Below, piece by piece: positions 35,701-44,884 of a DNA stretch of 64,000 nt. Below the pieces are notes generated by a model. The model saw nothing but the letters and a program-made list of their open reading frames with translations. It had not been told where the DNA came from and did no database searches. Source of the DNA: Paenibacillus segetis (GTDB taxonomy: Bacteria; Bacillota; Bacilli; Paenibacillales; Paenibacillaceae); the NCBI RefSeq assembly GCF_014639155.1, contig NZ_BMFT01000005.1:1-64000 (forward strand), given 5' to 3'. The position numbers were made by a program, and so were the translations under genes. Position 1 is the first letter of the stretch. Every line of letters starts with the position of its first letter.

Positions 35701-35761
35701 GTGCAAACGTTTTTACAAAGGTGAGTCTGTGTTGTATGATGTTCCCAGGGATAAAGCGCTT
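35701..35761 (+). promoter_or_regulatory. mdxEFG promoter with LacI-type operator and cre-like site
   Basis: TTTACA (35712-35717) and TATGAT (35735-35740) are spaced by 17 bases. The operator-like GTGCAAACGTTTTTAC (35701-35716) overlaps the -35. A palindromic GGATAAAGCGCTTTCC (35750s) falls close to the expected transcription start and resembles a CcpA site. The remainder of the 567 bases between the divergent genes contains a 14-base direct repeat of GGCCGAGA type near 35366-35388 and no gene that I recognise. Confidence 0.6.
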
Positions 35762-35883
35762 TCCAACCTAAAATCTGGATGTATTTCACGAAAATACAGA
35801 ATCCTTTCAGAAATTATGAAATCGTTTGCGCATTTTCCTTGAAAAAAAGATGGATGTATACATTAAGGGAGGGGTTATTTTTT

Positions 35884-37209
35884 ATGAAACTTAAAAAGCT
35901 ACTGGTTCTGGTTGCTGCAGTATCGCTGATGATTTCTATTACAGCTTGCGGCTCGAAGACCAACAATGCAAACAGTGCCACGAATGCTCCAGCAGCAACG
36001 AATGCAACTGAGAGTAATACGCCGGCAACCGATGAGCCAGCTGCAGATGATACAGCGATTGTGCCTGAAGATGGTGCGGAATTATTCATTTGGGAAAGTA
36101 AAGACGAAATGGCTTTTACAAATGAAATCGTAAAACAGTTTGAAGAAAAATATGGCGTTAAGGTAAAAGTAGAAGAACTTGCACCACCAGATCAAGTGGG
36201 TAGACTTACAACTGACGGCCCTTCAGGACTTGCTGCCGATGTTCTCATTATCCCGCATGACCACTTGGGTAATGCTGCAACTTCAGGGTTGCTACTCGCT
36301 AACGATGTGTTCGCCGAAGAAACAACAAAGAACAATACGGAATCCTCTATTGTTGCTTCCACATATGACGGCACATTGTACGGCTATCCGAGAGCAGCAG
36401 AAACAACAGCGCTGTTCTATAACAAATCACTTTTACCAGAACCACCGAAATCTTTTGATGATGTTATCGCATTCGCAAAAACATATAACGATGTGAAGAA
36501 TAAGAAGTATGCATTAATGTGGGAAACAGGCAACATGTACTTTAACTATCCATTCATTGCTAGTTCTGGTGGTTACCTCTTCGGTAACAACGGTACAAAC
36601 AAAGATGATATGGGACTCGCTAATGACGGTGCAATTGAAGGCTTGAAAGTGTATCAAAGTCTAGTTGATATTCTTCCAATTAAGAGTGGGGATATTAACC
36701 CAGATATCAAACGTGGTTTGTTCAACAGTGGCGATGTAGCTATGGATATCAATGGTCCTTGGGAACTCGCTGGTTACAAAGAAGCTTTAGGTGATAATCT
36801 TGGAGTTGCACCTGTACCGACTGTTGCTGGCAAAACAGCAATTACGTTCTCAGGTATGAAAATCTATGTAGTTAACTCCTTTACGAAATATCCAAATGCA
36901 GCAAAATTGTTCGCAAACTTTGCTTCGGATAAGAATGCACAACTTCTTCTGAACGAAAAAGTGGGTTCAATTCCTACCAACCTTGAAGCACTTGAATCAG
37001 ATCAAATCAAGAATGATCCATTCGTATCCGGATTTGCTGAGCAAGCTAAAAATTCTCAGCCGATGCCTTCCATTCCAGAGATGTCCAACGTATGGGCTCC
37101 TGTAAATGCGGCTCTTCCAGAGATTTGGAACAATAAGGCCGATCCAAAAACAGCTATGGAAAAAGCGATCAAACAAATTACAGATTTGAATAACGGGGCT
37201 GCTGAGTAA
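35884..37209 (+). CDS. mdxE: maltodextrin ABC transporter, substrate-binding lipoprotein
   Basis: A 441-residue cell-surface binding protein of the MalE/MdxE family. A signal peptide ends in the lipobox ITAC with the lipidated Cys at 22, followed by an Asn/Ala/Thr-rich linker (about 25-58). The binding domain starts at GAELFIWESKDEMAF, and ligand-site segments EVEELAPPDQVGRL-like and GDVAMDINGPWEL are visible. The ATG at 35884 is preceded by GGGAGGGG at 9 bases; a 35-residue upstream extension would place charged sequence ahead of the signal peptide. It captures maltodextrins for MdxFG. The ATPase (MsmX-type) is not in the window and is probably shared, as in B. subtilis. Confidence 0.9.
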   Translation: MKLKKLLVLVAAVSLMISITACGSKTNNANSATNAPAATNATESNTPATDEPAADDTAIVPEDGAELFIWESKDEMAFTNEIVKQFEEKYGVKVKVEELAPPDQVGRLTTDGPSGLAADVLIIPHDHLGNAATSGLLLANDVFAEETTKNNTESSIVASTYDGTLYGYPRAAETTALFYNKSLLPEPPKSFDDVIAFAKTYNDVKNKKYALMWETGNMYFNYPFIASSGGYLFGNNGTNKDDMGLANDGAIEGLKVYQSLVDILPIKSGDINPDIKRGLFNSGDVAMDINGPWELAGYKEALGDNLGVAPVPTVAGKTAITFSGMKIYVVNSFTKYPNAAKLFANFASDKNAQLLLNEKVGSIPTNLEALESDQIKNDPFVSGFAEQAKNSQPMPSIPEMSNVWAPVNAALPEIWNNKADPKTAMEKAIKQITDLNNGAAE

Positions 37210-37240
37210 TTAGAAGAGACAATACCCAAGCGGAATTGTT

Positions 37241-37268
37241 TTACCCGCCGCTTAAGTGCGGCGGGTAA
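37241..37268 (+). other. intercistronic stem-loop between mdxE and mdxF
   Basis: TTACCCGCCGC and GCGGCGGGTAA form a perfect 11-base GC-rich stem with a TTAAGT loop. It is not followed by a T run, so it is more likely a stabiliser or partial attenuator that raises mdxE mRNA relative to mdxFG. Confidence 0.7.
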
Positions 37269-37303
37269 TTCCTCGATTTCACAGGGGAGAGGAAGGAATC
37301 GCA

Positions 37304-38605
37304 ATGGACCGACATCGGAACAAGGCAACTGTACTGTCGATACTATGTATGGGATTGGGACAATTATACAATCGACAATTCATCAAAGGACTACTCTTTT
37401 TAATATTTGAAGTATTCGGCGTTACCTACTTAATTAATAACTTGCCAAGAGCTTTATGGGGAATTGTCACACTTGGGGATACCCCGAGAATGCTCGTAAA
37501 AGGCAAGTGGGTGGACGGGGACCACTCCATTTTTATCTTAATTTCAAGCTTGATTACGTTATTGTTCTTAGTCGTATTCATTATTGTCTATGTAATGAAT
37601 GTCAGAGATGCTAGGAAGGTAGGACATGAAAGAGAGCTCGGTAAGCGAGCTAACAATTTCAGACAATCGATAAGATATGTATTGGACTATAAGTTTGCTG
37701 TTGCATTTTTAAGTATTCCAGCTATAGGAATTTTATTTTTCACGATAATGCCGATCATTTTTATGGTGTTATTAGCATTTACGAACTACTCTGCGCCGAA
37801 GCATATTCCACCTGCAATGCTCGTTGATTGGGTCGGATTTGGTACCTTTAGAAATCTATTAGCACTTAAAACATGGAGTCATACCTTCTATGGCGTATTG
37901 ACTTGGACAATTATTTGGGCGATTTTATCTACGATCACCACCTATTTCGGAGGGATGCTCGTCGCATTGCTCATTAATCAAAAGGGGATCCGCTTCAAAG
38001 GGGTATGGAGAACCATTCTTATTCTTCCTTACGCAATCCCACAGATTATCTCATTGCTTGTGATGAGAAATTTGTTTAATGGTCAATTCGGACCCGTAAA
38101 TCAGTACCTTCAGTATTTTGGACTTGGAGGGTTACCGTGGCTGACAGATGAATTTTGGGCTAGGGTAACAGTAATCCTTGTTAATATGTGGGTTGGTATT
38201 CCTGTCTCCATGATACTTATTATGGGCGTACTGACTACAATACCAAGAGATATGTACGAAGCGGCTGAGGTGGATGGTGCATCGGGGTTCCAGAAATTTA
38301 AGATCGTTACCCTGCCGATGATTCTATTCACAACAGCTCCAACTCTGATCATGCAGTTTGCTGGTAATATCAATAACTTTAATATGATCTTCCTATTAAC
38401 AGGGGGAGATCCGGTCAAGGGTGATTATCAGTATGCAGGGGCTACCGACTTGCTGGTAACTTGGCTGTATAAGTTAACATTGACTCAGAACAAATACAAC
38501 ATGGCTTCCGCTGTTGGTATCATTATTTTCTTAATCATCGCCTCGTTCTCGATATACAATTATCGCCGAACTGCGTCGTTTAAAGAGGAGGATATGATCC
38601 AATGA
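37304..38605 (+). CDS. mdxF: maltodextrin ABC transporter, permease
   Basis: A 433-residue membrane permease of the MalF/MdxF family with about eight membrane helices. The N-terminal two helices precede the core permease domain, whose coupling loop carries EAAEVDGASGFQKFKIVTLP. The ATG at 37304 has AGGAAGGA upstream. It overlaps the mdxG start by 4 bases (ATGA at 38602-38605), indicating translational coupling. It pairs with MdxG to form the channel for maltodextrin. Confidence 0.93.
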   Translation: MDRHRNKATVLSILCMGLGQLYNRQFIKGLLFLIFEVFGVTYLINNLPRALWGIVTLGDTPRMLVKGKWVDGDHSIFILISSLITLLFLVVFIIVYVMNVRDARKVGHERELGKRANNFRQSIRYVLDYKFAVAFLSIPAIGILFFTIMPIIFMVLLAFTNYSAPKHIPPAMLVDWVGFGTFRNLLALKTWSHTFYGVLTWTIIWAILSTITTYFGGMLVALLINQKGIRFKGVWRTILILPYAIPQIISLLVMRNLFNGQFGPVNQYLQYFGLGGLPWLTDEFWARVTVILVNMWVGIPVSMILIMGVLTTIPRDMYEAAEVDGASGFQKFKIVTLPMILFTTAPTLIMQFAGNINNFNMIFLLTGGDPVKGDYQYAGATDLLVTWLYKLTLTQNKYNMASAVGIIIFLIIASFSIYNYRRTASFKEEDMIQ

Positions 38606-39447
38606 GTGGACTAAAGATGAGAAACTTTCTACGTTTAACTGCAAGCTACATTGTCCTAGTTATCTTGGCGATTGGTGCAATCTACCCAGCCTTGTGGATT
38701 ATATTAGGCTCAGTACGACCGGGGAAGTCGTTGTATAGTAAGACGCTATTGCCAGAAAGTTATACACTCAAACATTATTCTGAGTTATTCACGTCTCAGA
38801 GTGTCCTATTTGGCCAATGGTATATGAATACATTGAAGGTTGCTATTTTCTCAATGTTATTGGGGGTTCTTCTTACCCTGCTTACCAGTTACGCCGTATC
38901 TAGATTCCGGTTCCGCGGTCGTAAGACGGCGTTGTCAACGGTCTTGGTTCTGGGGATGTTCCCAGGGTTTATGAGTATGATCGCGATTTTCTTGCTGCTG
39001 AAAGAGCTGAATCTGCTAGATACACATATCGCTTTGATTATCGTGTATGCATCAGGTGCTCCCTTAGGGGGAACCTTGATCGCCAAGGGATTCTTTGATA
39101 CGATCCCACGGTCTCTTGACGAAGCGGCTAGAATTGATGGTGCTACTAACTTTGCTGTATTTACCAAGATCATCTTACCTTTATCCAAACCAATACTAAC
39201 TTATATGGCATTAACGCAGTTCGTTGGCCCTTGGGTAGATTTCATTTTCGCTAAGCTTGTTCTACGGACCAAGGAAAAATGGACACTTGCCGTGGGGATG
39301 TGGGACATGGTAAATGCGAACCAGAACTCCAACTTCACCTTATTTGCTGCCGGAGCGGTTCTGATTGCAGTTCCTATTACAATATTATTTATGTTCTTAC
39401 AGCGTTTATTGGTAGACGGTCTAACATCCGGCGCCAGCAAAGGTTAA
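38602..39447 (+). CDS. mdxG: maltodextrin ABC transporter, permease
   Basis: A 281-residue MalG/MdxG-type permease with six membrane helices. The EAA loop is EAARIDGATNFAVFTKIILPLSKPI. The start overlaps the mdxF stop, and AGAGGAGGA precedes the ATG. It partners MdxF in the maltodextrin importer. A terminator closes the operon; a chemoreceptor gene follows about 140 bases later in the same direction. Confidence 0.93.
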   Translation: MSGLKMRNFLRLTASYIVLVILAIGAIYPALWIILGSVRPGKSLYSKTLLPESYTLKHYSELFTSQSVLFGQWYMNTLKVAIFSMLLGVLLTLLTSYAVSRFRFRGRKTALSTVLVLGMFPGFMSMIAIFLLLKELNLLDTHIALIIVYASGAPLGGTLIAKGFFDTIPRSLDEAARIDGATNFAVFTKIILPLSKPILTYMALTQFVGPWVDFIFAKLVLRTKEKWTLAVGMWDMVNANQNSNFTLFAAGAVLIAVPITILFMFLQRLLVDGLTSGASKG

Positions 39448-39488
39448 TGATCACAACATAGAGGATTTATCATAAAGGGTAAAGACAC

Positions 39489-39535
39489 TAATGGTATAGT
39501 CTCGGCATTTGCGGGAGGCTATACCATTTTTATAA
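39489..39535 (+). terminator. intrinsic terminator after mdxG
   Basis: ATGGTATAG and CTATACCAT form the stem, continued by CTC/GGAG pairing, followed by TTTTTAT. Confidence 0.85.
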
Positions 39536-39589
39536 GCTTTTTATCATGCTTCTGACTGAATATACCCATGAAGAAGGGGGAGACAAGCA

Positions 39590-41704
39590 TTGAAACTGTG
39601 GGGCCCTGTTCAATTTAAGTCGGTCGGGATGAAAATGTTCGTTATTATATTTGGAGCTATTGTATTATTATCGGTGGTTTTGGGATTAAGTTCTTATCTT
39701 ATATCCAAACAAATCATTCGTGGTCAGGTCGGGATGGCATCGAGTCAAGCGATTGAACAAGCTGCGGACAAGCTTGATTTCTTATTTACTCAGTATGAAT
39801 CAATTTCAAGACAGTTAGCTGTAGATCAAACGTTAAAGAGTGACCTGGAGATCGTCAATCGGAAAGAGATCGACACCGTGACAAAGACCCAAGCAGAGGG
39901 ACGGATCAATAAGAAGTTGGATTCTCTGAGAGCGGCTGATGACCGACTCCTGGGAGTGAGACTTGTCAGTAAGAGCCTAGAGGAGACGAGGTCTTACAAG
40001 TCTACTGGCATCAGTGGTATTCGTTCAGATGAAGTTGTCGAAGGTAGAGTGAAGCAGGTACTTGATGCTGCAGGTGACCCCATATGGCTTCCAGCGCTTA
40101 AGCAGGGCTTTTTCGATGCTTATAGCGAACCGACGATAACGATGGGAAGATTACTGAGGAATATGAAGGATCCGGATGCAGAGTACATTCTTTTAATAGA
40201 AATTAAAGAGAAATCACTTGGAACCTTATTGTCCAACCTCAAGATTGGTAATTCAGGTGAAGTACGTATTCTTACAGCAGATAATAAGATTGTTCATGCT
40301 CCAAACAATGAACTCTTAGAGTCAAAATCATTTATTGGCCTAGATGATAACTTGTTAAAGAGTGAGCAAAGTTCATTTAGCAAGGAAGACGAGCAAGGTG
40401 TTAAGCAACTGGTGGTGTTTCAGCCTCTAAATGTAGCTAATTGGCGAATCATTGGATATGCACCTGAAAGCGATTTCTTAAGTGCGGCGGATAAACTAAT
40501 CTATGTGATGTTATCTGTGTTACTGCTCGCCATTGTTGTAGCTCTACTTATCGGATACTATTTGATTCGAATCATTGGTAAGCCGATGGAAAAGCTGTGC
40601 CGTTTAATGGAAGAAGGAGAACGTGGGAACCTGAAGGTTCGGGCGAATTTTAAAGGGCGAGATGAAATAGGAAGATTAGGACACAGCTTCAATAAAATGC
40701 TGGAACAAATTTCGCTCTTGGTGGACAAGACGAACCACTCAACTCAGGAGTTGCTAACGACTGCAGAGAATTTAGCTAAGGCATCTAAGAACACATCGCA
40801 GACAGCAGGTGAAATCTCTGTAGCTACTGGAGAAATTGCTAATGGTGCAACCAGCTTGGCCAACGAAGCGGAAAGAGGATCTGAGCTTGCCCAGAACATC
40901 GGATGTCAAATGAATAAAGTTGTAAAAATGAATGATACGATGAATCAATCCGTTGAACGCGTTATTGAAGTTAGCCGCCAAGGTAAAGAGTACATGGAGC
41001 AATTAGTTGGCAAGACCGAGGCGGTAACACGTATGACTGGATTAATTGAGGAAAACTCCGATAAGCTGAATAAGAGTACATACTCGATCCGAAGTATATT
41101 GGCACCAATGGTAGAAATGACGAAGCAGACCAACATCTTATCTCTTAATGCATCCATAGAAGCATCGAGAGCGGGAACAGCCGGTAAAGGGTTTATGGTC
41201 ATTGCAGAAGAAATACGTAATCTTGCAGTTCAATCCAATAATTCAATTCAGACTGTATCCACGATAACCGAGGAAATTCAAGACGCGATTCAGCATACGG
41301 TGAATGTGTTACAAAGTATAACACCGATGTTTGCTGAACAATTAAGCTCCGTTAAAGAGGTTAGTTCCATCTTTCAGAATGTGACTGGTGAAATGGAAAA
41401 CTTCGTAGAGGATATTCAAAGCTCATCCACCTCTGTTCATGAACTGATGGCCTCTCAAGTGTCGCTTAGTGAATTCATCATGAACGTAAGCTCAGTAGTA
41501 GAGCAGAGCAATGCATCAACGCAAGAAGTAGCCTCGATGTCATCGGATCAGTATAAAGTTAGTGAAGAGCTTGTTACGTTATCCAACCGATTAGAGGAAT
41601 TAGCGGAGTCGCTTAATCAATCGTTGAATTCATTCCATATAGACCAAGCTGTAAATATGTCACTTGTGTTATCAGATCATGGTGAAGAAGATGTACCTGC
41701 GTAA
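39590..41704 (+). CDS. methyl-accepting chemotaxis protein
   Basis: A 704-residue chemoreceptor. A first membrane helix (about 14-36) is followed by a large extracellular sensor region (about 40-295, probably dCACHE-like) and a second helix (about 303-325, LIYVMLSVLLLAIVVALLIGYY). A HAMP domain (about 328-380) and a cytoplasmic coiled-coil signalling domain follow, with the hairpin tip QTNILSLNASIEASRAG. The TTG start follows AGGGGGA by about 8 bases. It lies directly behind the maltodextrin importer, so it could sense maltodextrins or a bound MdxE, but this is a guess from position. Confidence 0.9.
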   Translation: MKLWGPVQFKSVGMKMFVIIFGAIVLLSVVLGLSSYLISKQIIRGQVGMASSQAIEQAADKLDFLFTQYESISRQLAVDQTLKSDLEIVNRKEIDTVTKTQAEGRINKKLDSLRAADDRLLGVRLVSKSLEETRSYKSTGISGIRSDEVVEGRVKQVLDAAGDPIWLPALKQGFFDAYSEPTITMGRLLRNMKDPDAEYILLIEIKEKSLGTLLSNLKIGNSGEVRILTADNKIVHAPNNELLESKSFIGLDDNLLKSEQSSFSKEDEQGVKQLVVFQPLNVANWRIIGYAPESDFLSAADKLIYVMLSVLLLAIVVALLIGYYLIRIIGKPMEKLCRLMEEGERGNLKVRANFKGRDEIGRLGHSFNKMLEQISLLVDKTNHSTQELLTTAENLAKASKNTSQTAGEISVATGEIANGATSLANEAERGSELAQNIGCQMNKVVKMNDTMNQSVERVIEVSRQGKEYMEQLVGKTEAVTRMTGLIEENSDKLNKSTYSIRSILAPMVEMTKQTNILSLNASIEASRAGTAGKGFMVIAEEIRNLAVQSNNSIQTVSTITEEIQDAIQHTVNVLQSITPMFAEQLSSVKEVSSIFQNVTGEMENFVEDIQSSSTSVHELMASQVSLSEFIMNVSSVVEQSNASTQEVASMSSDQYKVSEELVTLSNRLEELAESLNQSLNSFHIDQAVNMSLVLSDHGEEDVPA

Positions 41705-41740
41705 AAAGGGCCATGGATTCGGAACTTCGCTCGCATAAGT

Positions 41741-41790
41741 AAGGGGCTGCTCCCATAGGTCTTTATAGACCAGGGAACAGCCCCTTGTTG
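41741..41790. terminator. bidirectional terminator
   Basis: AAGGGGCTG and CAGCCCCTT bound a long stem with inner GGTCT/AGACC pairing, between the chemoreceptor and the convergent amylase. T and A tracts are short. Confidence 0.75.
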
Positions 41791-41820
41791 TTCTTGAGTA
41801 ACACTACAGTTATTTACATT

Positions 41821-43548
41821 TTATTGGAGAATAACTGTTGTATAAGCCGGAAGTGTTAGTTTCTTTCCATCTAGCTTAGCCTCTTGCTTTGTTGTTTTCA
41901 AGACACTTTTAAATTCGCCAAATTCGGTACCCTGAGAAAGTTCTACAGTTTGTTCAGCACCGGACAGGTTATGAACAACGAGTACGGTATCTTGGTCACT
42001 TTGCCGGATATAAGCCGTAATACTGGAGTTATCTACAGTGTATTCCCTGATTCCTCCGTCTCTTAGAGCAGGGATAGAACTCTTCCAGGAAATTAATTGT
42101 CGATAGTGAGATAGTAAGGAGTTAGGATCCGTCAGCTGTTCTTCCACACTAGTTCTTGCCTTCCCTTGATTGTTCACCGATAGCTCCCAAGTAGCTTGCC
42201 CTGGTGCATTGGCGTCTTTGGACCAAACCATCGGTTCTCGAATCGCTTCATCTGGTTTTACCCCAAGCATCCCGACTTCTTCTCCATAATAGATAAATGG
42301 ATTTCCAGGGAGGGTCAGCAAGAGGCTAGCGGCCATTTTTGCATGATCGATATTTCCATCCAATTGGCTCATCGCTCGATTTATATCATGATTCGTCAGG
42401 AAGGTTGCATCGACGAACTTCCCTCCCGATTTCTCGGCATACAGGTTATAGGTACGCTCAAGCGTAAAGCCGATATTACTGTCTCGTTCGGATTTAACCG
42501 ACTGGATCATCGTCTCAGCCAAAATAAAGTTGAAACTGGAATCAAATGCATTGTTGAGGTAGGAGGCTAGCGTCACAATGCCCTTATCCCATACTTCACT
42601 TACAAGATAAGTGTCTGGCTTGGTCAACAACAGGCTACTGCGGAACTCCTGCCACCAAGCCACATTCTTGTCTGTTGTTGCCTGGCTCTTGTCAGTCAGC
42701 AAATCTTCATAGATATGCTTGGCAGCATCTACCCGGAAGCCGTCCAATCCTTTATCTAGCCAGAATTTGCCGATATCCTTCATTTCGTCACGAACCTCTT
42801 GATTATCAAAGTTCAGATCTGGCATGCCTGCCCAGAAGGTGCCAAGATAATGCTCATCCTGACCCTCTGGAGTATGCCAAGGATTGCCGCTGCCAGCAGC
42901 ACTGGTTCCAGCAAGACTTCGCTTATTGTCTTCGGCCCACACATACCAGTTACGATATTTACTGTTCTTGTCCTTGGCCGATTCAATAAACCAAGGATTT
43001 TGATTGCTTGTATGATTAACAACTAAATCCATAATGACTTTGATGCCTCGTTTATGTGCCTCTTTAATAAACACCTCGAAATCTTCCATCGTTCCATAAT
43101 CAGGATTGATTTCACGATAATCGGTGACGTCATAACCATGATAGCTAGGTGAAGGATTAATAGGCATTAACCAAATTCCGCCGACGCCGAGATCGTCGTT
43201 CGTGTCTGGATTACCATCATTCAGGTAATCAAGTTTCTCCGTCAGTCCTTTGAAATCCCCAATTCCGTCACCATCGGAGTCATAGAAAGAGCGAACGAAA
43301 ATCTCATAATAAACAGTCGATGGTTGATTTACAGGTGCTGATGTAGTTGTCGTCGTCAAAGCTGCATTCTGATTTTCTGTGAGGTTCGTTTGAGGAGAAT
43401 TTGATGGGTTCGATTCGTTTGAAGAGGAGTTAGAAGTTCCGCCAGAGCAGCTTGCCAATAAGGCCATAACTAGGGTTGAAAATAAAGCTACGCTCAAAAT
43501 CGATCTGAATGTCTGTTTAAGAAAGATAATATGATTCCGATTTTTCAT
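41821..43548 (-). CDS. alpha-amylase, GH13, surface lipoprotein
   Basis: A 575-residue extracellular enzyme. A signal peptide ends in the lipobox LLAS-Cys (Cys34). A Ser/Asn/Thr-rich linker (about 37-75) connects to a GH13 barrel beginning YYEIFVRSFYDSDGDGIGDF. The nucleophile Asp lies in DGFRVDAAKH, the acid Glu in LVSEVWD, and the third acid in FLTNHD. The C-terminal part is a beta-sandwich. The lipid anchor holds it on the cell surface, where it would cut starch to maltodextrins for MdxEFG. The ATG at 43548 has AAAGGAGATC upstream. A LacI-type operator overlaps its -35 and a cre-like site follows the -10. It may belong to subfamily 36, which I could not check. Confidence 0.9.
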   Translation of the reverse strand: MKNRNHIIFLKQTFRSILSVALFSTLVMALLASCSGGTSNSSSNESNPSNSPQTNLTENQNAALTTTTTSAPVNQPSTVYYEIFVRSFYDSDGDGIGDFKGLTEKLDYLNDGNPDTNDDLGVGGIWLMPINPSPSYHGYDVTDYREINPDYGTMEDFEVFIKEAHKRGIKVIMDLVVNHTSNQNPWFIESAKDKNSKYRNWYVWAEDNKRSLAGTSAAGSGNPWHTPEGQDEHYLGTFWAGMPDLNFDNQEVRDEMKDIGKFWLDKGLDGFRVDAAKHIYEDLLTDKSQATTDKNVAWWQEFRSSLLLTKPDTYLVSEVWDKGIVTLASYLNNAFDSSFNFILAETMIQSVKSERDSNIGFTLERTYNLYAEKSGGKFVDATFLTNHDINRAMSQLDGNIDHAKMAASLLLTLPGNPFIYYGEEVGMLGVKPDEAIREPMVWSKDANAPGQATWELSVNNQGKARTSVEEQLTDPNSLLSHYRQLISWKSSIPALRDGGIREYTVDNSSITAYIRQSDQDTVLVVHNLSGAEQTVELSQGTEFGEFKSVLKTTKQEAKLDGKKLTLPAYTTVILQ

Positions 43549-43567
43549 AAACGATCTCCTTTGGTAG

Positions 43568-43624
43568 TGGAAACGCTTTTTTATATTTATAATAACCCAG
43601 GATTTAGAAAAATTCAAACGTTTG
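43568..43624 (-). promoter_or_regulatory. alpha-amylase promoter with LacI-type operator and cre-like site
   Basis: On the minus strand the -35 TTGAAT and -10 TATTAT are spaced by 17 bases (43612-43617 and 43589-43594). The operator CAAACGTTTG (43615-43624) overlaps the -35. A cre-like site sits just after the -10 (plus-strand TGGAAACGCTTTTT, 43568-43581). Both elements have the same relative placement as at mdxE. Confidence 0.7.
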
Positions 43625-43692
43625 CACAGCGGGGAATAAAAAAAGTGCGCTGAACCTAAAGGACAGCACCAAATGGCTTGAATGCCTGGATT

Positions 43693-43729
43693 AAGGTGAT
43701 AGGACTGGAGTTTCTCCAGTGTTCACCTT
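43693..43729. other. strong hairpin between lacI2 and the amylase promoter
   Basis: AAGGTGA and TTCACCTT enclose ACTGGAG and CTCCAGT around a TTT loop. It lies downstream of the minus-strand LacI gene (stop at 43750) but has no T run, so it may be a weak terminator or transcript-protecting stem. Confidence 0.5.
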
Positions 43730-43749
43730 TACACGAAATCGTCTTTGTT

Positions 43750-44721
43750 CTACGGCCTCATAAACTTACTAAAGATGAAGTGTGAGGCGGGATCTTCCTT
43801 GCTATTAGTAACCATCGAAGGGATAGGAGTTTGCAAAAGATGCTGCATCAACTCAAAAGAAAGTATTGCTGTATCCGCTTCGGGGTTAATAAGAATCGGC
43901 TTCACGGTTGGTGGGAGAATATGTGGACATCCACCAGTACAGAGAATATATACTTCGAGTTGCAGACGAGCAGTTTCGTTAGCTACTAATGTTCCAATAA
44001 ATTCGTTGGTGACGATTCCAGTTTTCCCGCGTTGGGACTCTAAGAATGAAGACAAACCCTGTAAATTTTTGTTATCCAGAACATAAATAGAATCGGCGGG
44101 CACTTGCGAAGAAGAAATGATATGGTCAGTTAGCTCTTTATTATTAAAGGACTCAGTAACTAAAAAGCTTGGTTTAATGTCAATTTGGGACAAATCTCTA
44201 AGTTTAACAAAAGTATCTTCATAATCAGGAAGCACCTTAAAAAATAGTGGGTCTTGAATATAGCTGTCCATAACTATCAACGGGACACCCATTTGGAAAT
44301 GAAGGGATATATCATTGAATACATCGCTATTCACATCTACAAGAAATACGCCATCCAACTCACGCTCTAACACAATGTTGAGGCTCGGATTGGTTGTGTC
44401 AATATATGATACAAGTAGGTGATAGCCATTTTCTTTGCAGAGTGACTCTAACCTTTCAGTTAGCATCCCCCAATATAATTTTCTCCAAAATCCATCGTTT
44501 GAGTTCCTCATCAATAAAAGTCCCAACAGTCCTGTTTTCCCCTTGACGAGGGCTCTAGCTGTGAGATTAGGAACATAATTTAATTTTTTTGCTATGTCTA
44601 ATACACGAGAACGGGTGTCCTCGGAAATGGTTTGATTATCGACCTGATTGATAATATAGCTGACCGTCGCAGAAGACACATTAGCTTCACGTGCGATATC
44701 TTTCATGGTCACTTTTCTCAT
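43750..44721 (-). CDS. LacI-family regulator (second)
   Basis: A 323-residue LacI-type regulator with the helix-turn-helix MRKVTMKDIAREANVSSATVSYI and a hinge (NLTARALVKGK). The sugar-binding-like domain is diverged from the MalR-like one. The helix-turn-helix core differs from the first LacI, so DNA specificity may differ. It lies directly upstream of the amylase in the same direction, with a hairpin between. It could control the amylase or starch uptake, or be a second user of the CAAACGTTTG sites. The effector is unknown. Confidence 0.82.
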   Translation of the reverse strand: MRKVTMKDIAREANVSSATVSYIINQVDNQTISEDTRSRVLDIAKKLNYVPNLTARALVKGKTGLLGLLLMRNSNDGFWRKLYWGMLTERLESLCKENGYHLLVSYIDTTNPSLNIVLERELDGVFLVDVNSDVFNDISLHFQMGVPLIVMDSYIQDPLFFKVLPDYEDTFVKLRDLSQIDIKPSFLVTESFNNKELTDHIISSSQVPADSIYVLDNKNLQGLSSFLESQRGKTGIVTNEFIGTLVANETARLQLEVYILCTGGCPHILPPTVKPILINPEADTAILSFELMQHLLQTPIPSMVTNSKEDPASHFIFSKFMRP

Positions 44722-44854
44722 ATGGTTACCCTACCCCCAATAACAGAACTAGCTGCATTCTTTAATCATATACAAATTTCGATTCTAAAACTATGGTCAT
44801 ATTCGAACAATATTACTTCATCTTCTCTCTTTACTTATTCGATTAAGTGAATAT

Positions 44855-44870
44855 ACTTATACGTATAAGT
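44855..44870 (+). promoter_or_regulatory. perfect 16-base palindrome upstream of the MATE gene
   Basis: ACTTATACGTATAAGT is a perfect palindrome at the expected promoter region about 60 bases before the MATE start, followed by TTAAAAT that could be a -10. Such sites are typical of MarR- or TetR-type repressors of efflux pumps. No regulator gene is adjacent. Confidence 0.5.
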
Positions 44871-44884
44871 TAAAATGGAATAAA

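Noticed and set aside
35779..35883. 35-residue N-terminal extension of MdxE
   Set aside because: It would bury the signal peptide behind charged sequence; the internal ATG has a strong ribosome binding site.
41884..43026. Several plus-strand open frames within the amylase gene, one of 124 residues
   Set aside because: They are antisense frames of a well-recognised GH13 gene and carry no ribosome binding sites or family motifs.
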